From positions 124,001-188,000 of the forward strand of contig DASPKU010000007.1 in the NCBI GenBank assembly GCA_035627955.1: a stretch of DNA of 64,000 bases, read 5' to 3'. Below, one piece after another: positions 1 to 8,444 of the stretch (within the stretch, counting starts at the first letter, position 1; the number at the start of each line of letters is the position of its first letter). The translations under genes were made by a program, and so were the position numbers. The stretch is from Phycisphaerales bacterium (GTDB lineage Bacteria > Planctomycetota > Phycisphaerae > Phycisphaerales > UBA1924). The notes under the pieces are model-generated. The model did not search any database and was not told the DNA's origin. It was given only the letters and a program-made list of their open reading frames with translations.

Positions 1-1092
1 GCGGGCCTGGCTTCGGCGGCGTGGGCTCAGGAGAAGAAGGACGCGGCGCCGGTAAAGACCCAGCCGGCGGGTGACGCGCCCAAGGAGGCGCCGAAGCAGG
101 AGGTGCAGCCGGAGTACCGCCCGGAGGCCGTGGACTGGCTGAGGAAAGAGGCCGGGACGGTGATGCCGCTGATCGCCAATATGGACGTGCGGAAGATCGC
201 GTTCAGCACGACGTGGCTGCCGGTGATCGACGAGCGGGTGATCTACGTCGACAAGCGGTGGACGAAGGCGTTCACGCCCGAGCAGTTCGAGAAGCTGAGC
301 GAGGAGGAGAAGAAGACGCTGCACCCGGAGAAGTTCGACGGGTACCGCTTCTACTTCACGCGCTACGGCTCGCCGCTGGCGTACCTGCGGCCGCTGGACC
401 TGGTGGCGGATGCGATCGGCGGGCCGATGCCGCTGCGGGGCAAGAAGATCCTGGATTACGGGTACGGCACCATCGGGCACCTGCGGCTGATGGCGAGCCA
501 GAACATGGACGTGACGGGCGTGGAGGTCGACCCCTCGCTGAAGGCGCTGTACTCGCGCGAGGAGGACACGGGAAAGGTTCCGGGTGTTGGGATGGACGAC
601 ATCCCGCCGCCGGGGAGCCTGACGCTGGTGCACGGCAAGTGGCCGGGGGACAAGGACGTCGCGGAAAAGGTGGGCGGCGGGTACGACATCATCACCAGCA
701 AGAACACGCTGAAGAACGGGTACATCAACCCTGAGCAGAAGGTGCCCAAGGAGATGCTGGTCGACTTGAGCGTGCCGCCCGAGGAGTTCGTGGCCAAGGT
801 GCACGCGGCCCTCAAGCCGGGCGGGGTGTTCATGATCTACAACATCAGCCCCAAGCAGACGCCGCCGGGCGAGGGCTATAAGCCGTGGTCGGACGGGCGG
901 TGCCCCTTCCCGCGCGAGATGCTGGAGAAGGCGGGGTTCGAGGTGCTCGAGTACAACAAGGACGACAGCGCGACGATCCGGCGGTTCGGCGCGGCTCTGG
1001 AGTGGGACAAGAAGATGGACCTGGAGAATGACTGCTTTGCGGTGTACACGCTGGTGAGGAGGAAGGCGGAGGAGCCCCCCACTCCGAAGTGA
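1..1092 (+). CDS. Secreted class I SAM-dependent methyltransferase-like protein (5' partial)
   Basis: The reading frame is open from the first base, so the start lies outside the window. The visible N-terminus (AGLASAAWAQ, then EKKD) looks like the end of a signal peptide with an Ala-X-Ala type cleavage site, so the protein is probably exported. A Rossmann methyltransferase core follows: motif I is LDYGYGTIG near window residue 155, followed by an acidic strand end (VTGVEVD) and a later ALKPGGVFMIYNIS strand typical of post-motif III. Motif I has Tyr where GxGxG families usually have Gly, so S-adenosylmethionine binding is likely but not certain. The substrate is unknown. An exported methyltransferase-fold protein is unusual. 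It ends in a TGA followed by a 418-bp gap. Confidence 0.75.
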   Translation, partial: AGLASAAWAQEKKDAAPVKTQPAGDAPKEAPKQEVQPEYRPEAVDWLRKEAGTVMPLIANMDVRKIAFSTTWLPVIDERVIYVDKRWTKAFTPEQFEKLSEEEKKTLHPEKFDGYRFYFTRYGSPLAYLRPLDLVADAIGGPMPLRGKKILDYGYGTIGHLRLMASQNMDVTGVEVDPSLKALYSREEDTGKVPGVGMDDIPPPGSLTLVHGKWPGDKDVAEKVGGGYDIITSKNTLKNGYINPEQKVPKEMLVDLSVPPEEFVAKVHAALKPGGVFMIYNISPKQTPPGEGYKPWSDGRCPFPREMLEKAGFEVLEYNKDDSATIRRFGAALEWDKKMDLENDCFAVYTLVRRKAEEPPTPK

Positions 1093-1510
1093 TTGCACGA
1101 TCCACAGTTACGGACAGCGCGGCCCGACGGCGGGCCGTGCTGTGTTTTCGGGTGTGCCCGGTCTGCCAAATGGGCAGAGTTGGGAGTGCGTTTCCGGGGA
1201 GTGGCTGGTCGGAATCGCCTCTGGGGCAATCTCGCGGGGTTTGGTGGACCGGCACGGGGCTCGCTCCGATAGAACCGAGGACGGCGCGGCTGTGCTGGAG
1301 ACCTGGTGGTCGTCGGCGCGGGCGCGGCGTTGGCCGGTGCTGGTGCAAGCCCGGTGCTGGGCGTGAGTTGGTGTTGGTGCGAAGCCGGTGATCAGCAGAT
1401 TCAGGGGAAATCAACAACGCGTGAGCGAACCTGACGCCTGATAATCATCGAACTGTGGTTGGGACCCGCGACGATTCCCCAATCGTTTACGGGCACCCGG
1501 GAGCAAGCAG
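1093..1510. other. 418-bp gap ahead of clpC, no gene supported
   Basis: No convincing coding sequence is present. Open frames here lack ribosome sites and any family signature. I looked for CIRCE (TTAGCACTC-N9-GAGTGCTAA) and for a CtsR-type direct repeat, the usual regulators of clpC, and saw neither. A GGGAG eight bases ahead of the clpC start can serve as its ribosome binding site. The clpC promoter is presumably here but I could not place it. Confidence 0.5.
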
Positions 1511-4120
1511 ATGTTTGAACGTTTCACCGATCGAGCCCGCAAGGTCATGGCCCTGGCGAACCAGGAGGCCCAGCGGCTGAACCACGAGTACATCGGGACC
1601 GAGCACATCCTGCTCGGGCTGGTGAAGGAGGGTTCGGGCGTGGGGGCGAACGTCCTGCGAAACCTGGACGTGGACCTTCGGCGCGTGCGTCTCGAGGTGG
1701 AGAAGCTGGTCAAGGCCGGGCCTGAGATGGTGACGATGGGGAAGCTGCCCCAGACGCCGCGGGCCAAGAAGGTGATCGAGTACGCCATCGAAGAGGCGCG
1801 GAACCTGAATCACAACTACGTGGGCACCGAGCACCTGCTGCTCGGGCTGCTGCGTGAGCACGACGGCGTCGCGGCCCAGGTGCTGCTGAACCTCGGCCTG
1901 CGCCTGGAGGAGGTCCGCGAGGAGGTGCTCAACCTGCTCGGGGCTGGCAACGAGGGCCAGAGCGAGGGCGGCGAGACCGCGGGCGGGGCCGGCGGGCTGG
2001 GTTCCAGCTCGTCCAGCTCGGCGGGCGCCAGCGCTTCCAGCGGCGGCGGGGCAACCGCGGCCGCGGCCAAGGGCAAGAGCAAGACCCCGGCGCTGGACAG
2101 CTTCGGGCGCGACCTGACCGAGCTGGCGCGCGAGGGCACGCTGGACCCCGTGATCGGGCGCGCGACGGAGATCGAGCGCGTGGTGCAGGTGCTGTGCCGG
2201 CGCACGAAGAACAATCCGGTGCTGCTGGGCGAGGCGGGCGTGGGCAAGACCGCGATCGTCGAGGGCCTGGCGCAGCGGATCATCGCGGGCGACGTGCCCG
2301 AGATCCTGCACGAGAAGCGCCTGGTCGTGCTCGACCTGGCGATGATGGTCGCGGGCACCAAGTACCGCGGGCAGTTCGAGGAGCGCATCAAGGCGGTGAT
2401 GAACGAGGTTCGTCGCGCCAAGAACGTGATGCTGTTCATCGACGAACTGCACACGCTGGTGGGCGCGGGCGGCGCCGAGGGCGCGATCGACGCGTCCAAC
2501 GTGCTCAAGCCGGCACTCGCCCGCGGCGAGATCCAGTGCATCGGCGCCACCACGTTCGACGAGTACCGCAAGTACATCGAGAAGGACGCGGCCCTGGCAC
2601 GCCGCTTCCAGGCGATCACCGTTGACCCCCCCACCAACGACCAGACGGTGGAGATCATCAAGGGCCTGCGCGACCGCTACGAGACGCACCACCGCGTGCA
2701 CATCACCGACGCCGCGATCAAGGCGGCGGTGGAGCTGAGCGGCCGTTACATCACCGGTCGCGTGCAGCCCGACAAGTCGATCGACGTGATCGACGAGGCG
2801 GGCGCGCGGGTCCGCATCAAGAGCATGACCAAGCCGCCGAACCTGGCGGAGCTCGAGGCGGACATCGAGCGGCTGAGCGTCGAGAAGGACGAGGCCGTGA
2901 AGGCTGCCGATTACGAGAAGGCGGCGGAGCTGCGCGACAAGGCGGAGCAGCTGCGTCGCAAGAAGGACGAGATCCAGAAGGAATGGCGCGCCAAGGCCCA
3001 GGAGGCCGACGGCGTGGTCGACGAGGAGATCATCGCGGAGGTCGTCTCCAAGATGACCGGCGTGCCGCTCAAGCGGCTCGAGAAGGATGAGGCGCAGCGC
3101 CTGCTCCAGCTCGAGAACGAGCTGCACAAGAAGGTCATCAGCCAGGACGACGCCATCAAGGCGATCTCGAAGGCCATCCGGCGGGCCCGTGCGGGCCTGA
3201 AGGACCCCAAGCGTCCGATGGGCAGCTTCATCTTCGTCGGGCCGTCGGGCGTGGGTAAGACCCTGCTCAGCAAGGCGCTGGCGGAGTTCATGTTCGGTGA
3301 CGAGGACGCCCTCATCCACCTGGACATGAGCGAGTACATGGAGAAGCACAACGTGTCGCGCCTGGTCGGCGCTCCTCCCGGCTACGTCGGGTACGAGGAG
3401 GGCGGCCAGCTGACCGAGCGGATCCGCCGCCGGCCGTACGCGGTAATCCTGCTGGACGAGGTCGAGAAGGCGCACCCGGACGTGTTCAACATGCTCCTCC
3501 AGATCATGGAGGAAGGCCGCCTGACGGACAGCTTCGGCCGCAACGTGGACTTCCGCAACACGGTGCTCATCATGACGAGCAACCTGGGGGCGGACCTCAT
3601 CAAGGGCGGGGCGGGCTTCGGGTTCACCAAGCGCACGGAGGCGACGGACTACGACAACATCAAGCAGGTGCTGATGAAGGAGATCGAGCGGTTCTTCCGC
3701 CCCGAGTTCATCAACCGCCTGGATGACATCGTGGTCTTCCGCCCGCTGACGCGCGACGACCTGACCCGCATCGTGGACTACGAGGTGGGCAAGCTCGCCA
3801 AGCGCCTGAAGGCGAACGGGTACACACTCGAGACGGACCAGGCCGCGAAGGACTTCCTGATCGAGCGCGGGTACAACCCCGAGTACGGCGCCCGTCCGCT
3901 GCGCCGCAGCATCGGGCAGTACGTCGAGGACCCGCTGTCCGAGATGCTGCTGCAGGGCAGCTTCGAGGCGCCGAGCACGATCACCGTGACGCGCCGCAAG
4001 GACGCAGACGGGAAGGACGAGGACCACCTGTTCTTCGACGCCAAGTCGACGCCCGGGGCCGAGCCCGCCGCGCCGGACAAGGGCAAGCCCAGCGAGCCCG
4101 CGCAGGCGCAGAGCACGTGA
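1511..4120 (+). CDS. clpC: ATP-dependent Clp protease ATP-binding subunit ClpC
   Basis: AAA+ unfoldase that feeds substrates to ClpP in the cytoplasm. Domains in order: two N-terminal Clp repeats ([13 protein letters not shown]... and a second [10 protein letters not shown] repeat, residues 1-145); a long Gly/Ser/Ala linker (about 150-195); AAA+ module 1 with Walker A GEAGVGKT near residue 240 and Walker [10 protein letters not shown] near 305; a short middle domain containing a UVR-type motif ([14 protein letters not shown], about 465-485), which separates ClpC from ClpA and ClpB; and AAA+ module 2 with Walker A GPSGVGKT near 576 and the sensor region ARPLRRSI. The length of 869 residues is slightly above the usual 810-850 because of the linker. 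A perfect intrinsic terminator follows at once, so it is probably the last or only gene of its transcript. Confidence 0.97.
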   Translation: MFERFTDRARKVMALANQEAQRLNHEYIGTEHILLGLVKEGSGVGANVLRNLDVDLRRVRLEVEKLVKAGPEMVTMGKLPQTPRAKKVIEYAIEEARNLNHNYVGTEHLLLGLLREHDGVAAQVLLNLGLRLEEVREEVLNLLGAGNEGQSEGGETAGGAGGLGSSSSSSAGASASSGGGATAAAAKGKSKTPALDSFGRDLTELAREGTLDPVIGRATEIERVVQVLCRRTKNNPVLLGEAGVGKTAIVEGLAQRIIAGDVPEILHEKRLVVLDLAMMVAGTKYRGQFEERIKAVMNEVRRAKNVMLFIDELHTLVGAGGAEGAIDASNVLKPALARGEIQCIGATTFDEYRKYIEKDAALARRFQAITVDPPTNDQTVEIIKGLRDRYETHHRVHITDAAIKAAVELSGRYITGRVQPDKSIDVIDEAGARVRIKSMTKPPNLAELEADIERLSVEKDEAVKAADYEKAAELRDKAEQLRRKKDEIQKEWRAKAQEADGVVDEEIIAEVVSKMTGVPLKRLEKDEAQRLLQLENELHKKVISQDDAIKAISKAIRRARAGLKDPKRPMGSFIFVGPSGVGKTLLSKALAEFMFGDEDALIHLDMSEYMEKHNVSRLVGAPPGYVGYEEGGQLTERIRRRPYAVILLDEVEKAHPDVFNMLLQIMEEGRLTDSFGRNVDFRNTVLIMTSNLGADLIKGGAGFGFTKRTEATDYDNIKQVLMKEIERFFRPEFINRLDDIVVFRPLTRDDLTRIVDYEVGKLAKRLKANGYTLETDQAAKDFLIERGYNPEYGARPLRRSIGQYVEDPLSEMLLQGSFEAPSTITVTRRKDADGKDEDHLFFDAKSTPGAEPAAPDKGKPSEPAQAQST

Positions 4121-4144
4121 GTGAGTTTCTAGAGTGAGCTCCCG

Positions 4145-4179
4145 AGGCCCAGGACGCGTGTCCTGGGCCTCTTTTGTTT
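4145..4179 (+). terminator. Rho-independent terminator of clpC
   Basis: An 11-bp perfect stem (AGGCCCAGGAC / GTCCTGGGCCT, arms 4145-4155 and 4160-4170) with a GCGT loop is followed by TCTTTTGTTT. It starts 24 bases after the clpC stop codon. It also rules out upstream start codons for the next gene. Confidence 0.9.
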
Positions 4180-4205
4180 CCGGTTGCGGCGAGCGGGGTT
4201 CGGGG

Positions 4206-4835
4206 ATGTGGAGGCGGTGGGCGGAGTTCGTGGCGGTGTACTTCGGCGGGCCCGCGGCGGCGCTGGTGTGGCTGCCGCGCCCGTGGACTTTCCCGCTGCT
4301 GTTCGCGTGGGCAGCGGTGTGCGGGTGGATGCTGCGGCGGGACGCGACGTTCGACCGCGGACAGCTGGTGAACATCGAGGGGTTCCGGCGCGGGCTCCCG
4401 CTCGTGCTGGTGCGGTTCATGGTGCTGGGGGTGGCGCTGTGCGGGCTGGTGCTGTGGCTGAGGCCGGACGCGTGGCTGAGCTTCCCGCGCCAGCGGCCGG
4501 GGCTGTGGGCGCTGGTGATGGTGCTGTACCCGGTGCTGAGCGTGGTGCCGCAGGAGGTGGTGTGGCGGGCGTTCCTGCACCACCGTTATCGCGGGCTGCT
4601 GCCGAGCGCTGTCGCGCGGTGCGCTGCGGGCGCGGTGGCGTTCGGGTTCGCGCACGTGGTGATGGAAAACTGGCTGGCGGTGGCGCTGTCGACCTTCGGC
4701 GGCGTGCTGTTCGCGATGACCTACGAGCGGTCGCGGTCGCTGCTGCTGGCGTGCGTGGAGCATGCGCTGTACGGGTGTCTGGTGTTCACCGTCGGGATTG
4801 GGAAGTACCTGGTGGTGGGGGCGGCAGGGCCATAA
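4206..4835 (+). CDS. CPBP family intramembrane metalloprotease (CAAX protease/Abi type)
   Basis: A membrane protein of about 209 residues with several hydrophobic helices. It carries the CPBP (Pfam Abi/CAAX prenyl protease 2) signature: a Glu-Arg motif in QEVVWRAFLHHRY where the family usually has EExxxR, a second motif FGFAHVVMENW with the metal-binding His, and a third His in EHALYG. The first acidic position is Gln here, leaving one Glu. The start is set at 4206 because the frame upstream runs through the clpC terminator. The substrate is unknown; family members act in prenyl-protein processing, bacteriocin immunity or regulated proteolysis. It is followed closely by a toxin-antitoxin pair, with no sign that they share function. 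Confidence 0.8.
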   Translation: MWRRWAEFVAVYFGGPAAALVWLPRPWTFPLLFAWAAVCGWMLRRDATFDRGQLVNIEGFRRGLPLVLVRFMVLGVALCGLVLWLRPDAWLSFPRQRPGLWALVMVLYPVLSVVPQEVVWRAFLHHRYRGLLPSAVARCAAGAVAFGFAHVVMENWLAVALSTFGGVLFAMTYERSRSLLLACVEHALYGCLVFTVGIGKYLVVGAAGP

Positions 4836-4859
4836 CGCCATAGCAGGACGGTGGCATCG

Positions 4860-4880
4860 TACGGCACAATGCCGTATACT
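4860..4880 (+). promoter_or_regulatory. Operator and -10 box of the DUF1778-GNAT toxin-antitoxin operon
   Basis: A perfect inverted repeat TACGGCA-CAA-TGCCGTA (4860-4876) runs into TATACT (4875-4880), a near-consensus -10 box 16 nt before the antitoxin start. Overlap of palindrome and promoter fits autorepression by the antitoxin or antitoxin-toxin complex, as known for TacAT/AtaRT. The role is inferred from position and symmetry. Confidence 0.65.
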
Positions 4881-4896
4881 TGTTCAGAGGTGCGCG

Positions 4897-5172
4897 ATGG
4901 GCAACGTCCGATACAGCAAGATCACCATCCGGCAGCCGGAGCCGCTCAAGTCGAAAATTGAGCAAGCAGCCGCCTTGCGCGGCATGACCGTTACCAGCTT
5001 CATCAATGGGATGCTGGAGCTCGCTGCCGACCACACGCTCCGCCGCATTCGCGCCCGCGAGCTCACTGAAAGGGACAGTGCGGCATTGTTGTCGATGCTC
5101 AGCAACCCCGCCCGCCCGAACGCGGCGTTACGAAAGGCGGCGGCTCGGTACCGGGACCGCGGCCGTGCGTGA
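4897..5172 (+). CDS. DUF1778 (TacA-like) antitoxin
   Basis: A 91-residue protein with an N-terminal ribbon-helix-helix-like DNA-binding segment (KITIRQPEPLKSKIEQAAALRG, then MTVTSFINGML) and a charged C-terminal tail (RELTERDSAALLSMLSNPARPN) of the type that wraps the partner acetyltransferase in DUF1778 systems. It overlaps the downstream GNAT toxin by 8 bp, typical of this module. The start at 4897 was chosen over the longer open frame because it lies just after the palindromic operator and -10 box. Function is inferred from family and arrangement. Confidence 0.85.
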   Translation: MGNVRYSKITIRQPEPLKSKIEQAAALRGMTVTSFINGMLELAADHTLRRIRARELTERDSAALLSMLSNPARPNAALRKAAARYRDRGRA

Positions 5173-5680
5173 TTCACTCCGATTCGAGAAGTTCGACCGT
5201 GGCAAGCATGATCGACAGAGCTTCGACTGCGGCGTTCTGGCGCTGAACGAGTTTCTCAGGACGAGGCTTGGACAACACACGCGTCGATCACTGACGCAGG
5301 GGTATGTACTCGCCACACCAGAAGGGCGGATTGCGGGCTACTTCACACTGGCGGCAAGTCGGCTCATGGTGACGGTGATACCTGACGGTCACGGTTATCC
5401 AGCGAAGATGCCGCTACCGACGACGCTGCTGGGGCGCCTCGCAGTTGATCGGTCGTTTCAGGGACAAGGGCTCGGCGAACTTCTGCTCGTGCATGCCCTC
5501 AGAGTGACGGTCGAGGCGAGCGAGACCGTGGCATCGGCCGCGGTCGAGGTTGATGCGAAAGACAAGCGTTCACGCGACTTCTATGCTCGTTATGGATTCG
5601 CCAGCCTGAAGGACGACGCTCTCCACATGTACCTCCCGATGGTGACAGCGAAGACCGTCGTTGCTTCGCTTGGGCACTAG
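5165..5680 (+). CDS. GNAT-family toxin (TacT/AtaT-like) of the toxin-antitoxin pair
   Basis: A 171-residue acetyltransferase beginning with GTG inside the antitoxin's last codons, so the two are translationally coupled. It begins with the TacT-type FDRGKHDRQSFDCGVLALNEFL region, has the acetyl-CoA loop QGQGLG in RLAVDRSFQGQGLGELLL near residue 105, and the catalytic Tyr in FYARYGF near 145. Known relatives acetylate the amino group of charged aminoacyl-tRNAs and block translation; the tRNA specificity here cannot be read from sequence. It converges with the next gene, overlapping by 4 bp (5677-5680). Confidence 0.88.
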   Translation: MRDSLRFEKFDRGKHDRQSFDCGVLALNEFLRTRLGQHTRRSLTQGYVLATPEGRIAGYFTLAASRLMVTVIPDGHGYPAKMPLPTTLLGRLAVDRSFQGQGLGELLLVHALRVTVEASETVASAAVEVDAKDKRSRDFYARYGFASLKDDALHMYLPMVTAKTVVASLGH

Positions 5681-6492
5681 AACCGCGCCGCTTCGAGCCC
5701 CTCGCCAGGGCGCGTCAGGAACAAGCGGGTGTAGGCGACGTGGAAGCCGGCGCGGCGGGCGTTGCGTTCGGTCCCGATGCCGGGGGCGGCGCCGATGGTG
5801 GCGACCTTGGCGCCGCGGTCGCGGGCGGCGAGCAGGCGGTGGTGGATGAGGGCGGATTGCAGGCCGCGGTTGCGGAACGCAGGGAGGACGCTGAGGCCGA
5901 AGAGCGCCGCGATGTCGCCGCTGACCTCGAGGGCGCCGGCGGCCGCGGGCTTGTCTTCGATGAACGCGGTGTAGGCGAGCGTGCGCGGGTGGGCGGCGCA
6001 CTTGGCGGCGAGGGCGATGGCCTCGGGGCGCGGGTCCTTGCCCTCGGCGAAGCCGATGCAGCCGGTGAGGGCGAACTCATGGACACTGGCTTCGTCGCGC
6101 GGGTTGACGGTGCGGATCTCGAGGCCGCGCGGGGCGGGGTGCTCGCTGGGCGGCTCGATGGGCGCCGCGAGGTCGCGGAACAGGACGTTCTCGAAAAACA
6201 CGACGTTGAAGCCGCGGCCCTTGAGGCACTCGAGCAGCGACTTGTCCGCGAAAGGGCAGACCTCGATGCGCGGCTCGGCCCCCCACTGCTCGTGGAAGGC
6301 GATGAGGCGGTCGATGTCGGCGGGGGTGACGGGGCCGGCCATGCCCAGGCCAGTGGCGGAGTTGATCCACGTGCCGCGCTCGCCGCGGGTGGCGACGCCG
6401 CCGGCAATGTCGATGTGCTCCTGCGCGACCTCGGCCATGCCGGTGCGGAGGCGGGCTTCTTCGAGCTGTGCGACGCGGCGGAGGTCGATCAT
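5677..6492 (-). CDS. GNAT family N-acetyltransferase
   Basis: A protein of 271 residues with two parts: an N-terminal region (about 1-125) rich in substrate-like secondary structure, and a C-terminal GNAT domain with the strand-loop VLPAFRNRGLQSALIHHRL near residue 210. The acetyl-CoA loop reads RNRGLQ instead of the common RGxGxG/A. It lies 25 bp downstream of a methyltransferase gene on the same strand and is probably co-transcribed. The substrate is unknown. Confidence 0.75.
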   Translation of the reverse strand: MIDLRRVAQLEEARLRTGMAEVAQEHIDIAGGVATRGERGTWINSATGLGMAGPVTPADIDRLIAFHEQWGAEPRIEVCPFADKSLLECLKGRGFNVVFFENVLFRDLAAPIEPPSEHPAPRGLEIRTVNPRDEASVHEFALTGCIGFAEGKDPRPEAIALAAKCAAHPRTLAYTAFIEDKPAAAGALEVSGDIAALFGLSVLPAFRNRGLQSALIHHRLLAARDRGAKVATIGAAPGIGTERNARRAGFHVAYTRLFLTRPGEGLEAARF

Positions 6493-6517
6493 GGGTGTGC
6501 GCGCTTGCCCCCGCCGG

Positions 6518-7540
6518 TCACGCGGGCTTGCGGAGGATCATCGTGAGGTCGGCGCGGGTGAAGGCGACGGGGACGTTGATGTTGGCTTCCTTCCAGTAGG
6601 CCTGGAGGTGGGACTGGTCGGGGGTGGGCTGGCAGAGGCTGTGGACCTCGGGCTCGTAGCCGTGGGCGACGACGAGGGGGTTGAGGTCGCCCAGGGCGAG
6701 CTCGAACTCGTGGTAGCTGACGCCGCGCCCCCAGCGTGCGAGGCGCTCGAGGGCTTCGTCGTGGGACTTGGCCGCGGCCTCGGCAATGGACTGCGGGAAG
6801 GCGGCGCGGGGCGAGCGCGGGGCGTACATGATGGCCAGCTCGGCGGGGAGCATGTGGTAGAAGGGGAGCATGGCCGTGTGGCCGTCGAAGTAGGTGAGGC
6901 GGTTTGGGGTTTCGACGACGACGAGCAGGCCGCCGGGGCGGAGCAGGTTCCAGCAGGTCTGGAGGGTGTCGATGCGCTCCTGCACGTGCTGGTGCTCGAG
7001 CACGGCGTAGAGGAGGGTGACGTCGAGCGAGCCGGCGAGGTGGTTGTTGGTGATGGTGGTCAGCAGGCCGGTGGGCGAGGTGAGGTGGAAGGTGATGTTG
7101 GTCTGGTTGAGGGCGCGGGCGCGGGCCTTGGCGCCCTCGAGGCCCTCGGCGTCGATGTCGTAACCGTGCACGTGGGCGGCGGAGTGGGCGATGCCGGAGG
7201 TGCTGGAGCCGGTGCCGCAGCCGACCTCGAGGACGTGTTTGCCCTTGAGGGGCATGACGCGCTCGATCCAGGGGACGATGTGGTCGAGGCAGGTGTAGTA
7301 GCGGTTCTTGGTGATGGCGGCGATGTCGCGCTGGCCGTCGGGTGAATCGAGGTAGGCGCGGTCCCAGTTGCGGAAGTAGGTCTCGCGGAGGGCCTGCTCG
7401 ATGGCGCGCTCCTGGGCCTGGGTGAGGCGCGGGGCGAGGGGGCGGGCGGGCTGGGGTTGAGGCTGCGGCTGGGGTTGGGCGGCGGTCGCGGCCGGAACGG
7501 CGGGCGCGGGAGCGGGCTTGCGGAGCAGGCGTGAGAGCAT
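6518..7540 (-). CDS. Class I SAM-dependent methyltransferase
   Basis: A 340-residue cytoplasmic protein. After a Pro/Gln/Ala-rich N-terminal 40 residues, the methyltransferase core begins with motif I VLEVGCGTGSSTSG near residue 100, then an acidic strand end GYDID, and later LLRPGGLLVVVETPNRLTYF, a pattern of methyltransferase domain 11/25 proteins. The substrate is not evident. Its start lies 22 bp from a divergent gene, with a TATCCT box 6 nt from its ATG, so it is probably read from a leaderless mRNA. The GNAT gene downstream may be in the same transcript. Confidence 0.8.
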   Translation of the reverse strand: MLSRLLRKPAPAPAVPAATAAQPQPQPQPQPARPLAPRLTQAQERAIEQALRETYFRNWDRAYLDSPDGQRDIAAITKNRYYTCLDHIVPWIERVMPLKGKHVLEVGCGTGSSTSGIAHSAAHVHGYDIDAEGLEGAKARARALNQTNITFHLTSPTGLLTTITNNHLAGSLDVTLLYAVLEHQHVQERIDTLQTCWNLLRPGGLLVVVETPNRLTYFDGHTAMLPFYHMLPAELAIMYAPRSPRAAFPQSIAEAAAKSHDEALERLARWGRGVSYHEFELALGDLNPLVVAHGYEPEVHSLCQPTPDQSHLQAYWKEANINVPVAFTRADLTMILRKPA

Positions 7541-7546
7541 GGGGAC

Positions 7547-7556
7547 AGGATAACCT
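7547..7556. promoter_or_regulatory. Two overlapping divergent -10 boxes in a 22-bp intergenic gap
   Basis: TATCCT on the minus strand (7552-7547) and TAACCT on the plus strand (7551-7556) overlap by two bases. Each ends exactly 6 nt before its ATG (7540 and 7563). With transcription beginning 6-7 nt after a -10 box, both mRNAs would begin at or next to the start codon. Confidence 0.5.
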
Positions 7557-7562
7557 CACCCC

Positions 7563-8096
7563 ATGGTGAAGGATGAGCTAACGAAGCGCGGGCAGGCCTC
7601 CCCCAAGGCCCTTGAGGGGGTGACGATCGCGCGCGAGCTGTTCTGGCAGAACGTGATGCGGGAGATCCTGACGAGCCTGTCGGTGATCAGCAGCATGGGC
7701 GAGCAGCCGGCGGACCTGTTCGACGGGCGGCTGGCGGTGATCACGCAGCTGGGGCAGCGGGTGCCGATCGCGGGTGTGATGCCGCTGTTCGCGTGCGGGA
7801 TCGACACGAGCGACACGGAGCGGGAGCTGTCGCTGGCGGTGGAGTGCACGGTGTTCCAGATCAGGACGCCGGGGGGCGAGGTGTTCACACTGCCGCTGCA
7901 CGAGATGCGGTCGTTCCACTCGCTGAGTGAGGAGCTGATCGAGCGGATCCGCAAGGAGTCGGCGGAGCGGCAGGACGAGAGCGAGGAGCACGAGCCGTTC
8001 GGGTTCGCGGCGTACACATCGCTGGCGCGGACGAAGCTGCCGGGGGATGATCCGGGGACGACGCTCTTTGAGGGCCCGGAGGCGAGCCCGGACTGA
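7563..8096 (+). CDS. Conserved-looking hypothetical protein
   Basis: A 177-residue soluble protein that I do not recognise. It shows a helix-rich N-terminus (ARELFWQNVMREILTSLSVISSMGEQPADLF), a beta-rich middle (FACGIDTSDTERELSLAVECTVFQIRTPGGEVFTLPLHEMRSF, split here by reading) and an acidic C-terminal tail. There are no cysteine clusters, signal peptide or membrane segments. It is divergently transcribed from the methyltransferase gene with 22 bp between them and is predicted to be leaderless. Confidence 0.65.
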   Translation: MVKDELTKRGQASPKALEGVTIARELFWQNVMREILTSLSVISSMGEQPADLFDGRLAVITQLGQRVPIAGVMPLFACGIDTSDTERELSLAVECTVFQIRTPGGEVFTLPLHEMRSFHSLSEELIERIRKESAERQDESEEHEPFGFAAYTSLARTKLPGDDPGTTLFEGPEASPD

Positions 8097-8101
8097 AGGC
8101 G

Positions 8102-8319
8102 GGTACCAAACACGGAGACCCGGAGAGCACGGAGGGGAATTCGAGACTTGAACGCGGAGTACGGCGGAGGGGAGCGGAGTTTCGCGGAGCGAGGGAACAG
8201 GGGCGGCGAAGAAGGGTGCGGAACTGACTTTGTGCCGGTGCCGCTACCTTCTCTCTTCTCTCCCCGTTTTCCTCTTCGCCCTCTTCTCCGTGCTTCTCCG
8301 TGACTCCGTGTTTGGTTCC
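8102..8319. repeat. Inverted pair of CACGGAG intergenic repeats
   Basis: The left arm at 8102-8134 reads GGTACCAAACACGGAG followed by further CGGAG and CACGGAG units. The right arm at 8286-8319 carries the same sequence on the other strand (GGAACCAAACACGGAG, TCACGGAG, AAGCACGGAG). The 150 bp between them are strongly purine-rich then pyrimidine-rich and contain more GCGGAG units but no gene. The whole region can fold into a long imperfect hairpin. A second pair of the same family flanks the GNAT gene near 19 kb. Confidence 0.75.
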
Positions 8320-8444
8320 CTCCTGGTGTTCGGTTTCGGTCAGGTTTTTCACGGGGCTTGAAGTCTGGGGGCTATGGTGCAATCCAGTTGGCCAGGGACG
8401 GCGAAGCCATTCGTGCTGGCTTGGTGCAAGGCCTGGAGTTCCGC

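Noticed and set aside
1093-1510. Small open frames and a possible sigma-54 type GGCAC/GC site before clpC
   Set aside because: Spacing of the GG and GC elements is wrong and the frames lack starts with ribosome sites.
1487-4420. Minus-strand open frame of 977 codons opposite clpC
   Set aside because: It mirrors clpC; composition is dominated by His, Leu, Arg and Val with no motif, as expected of antisense in GC-rich DNA.
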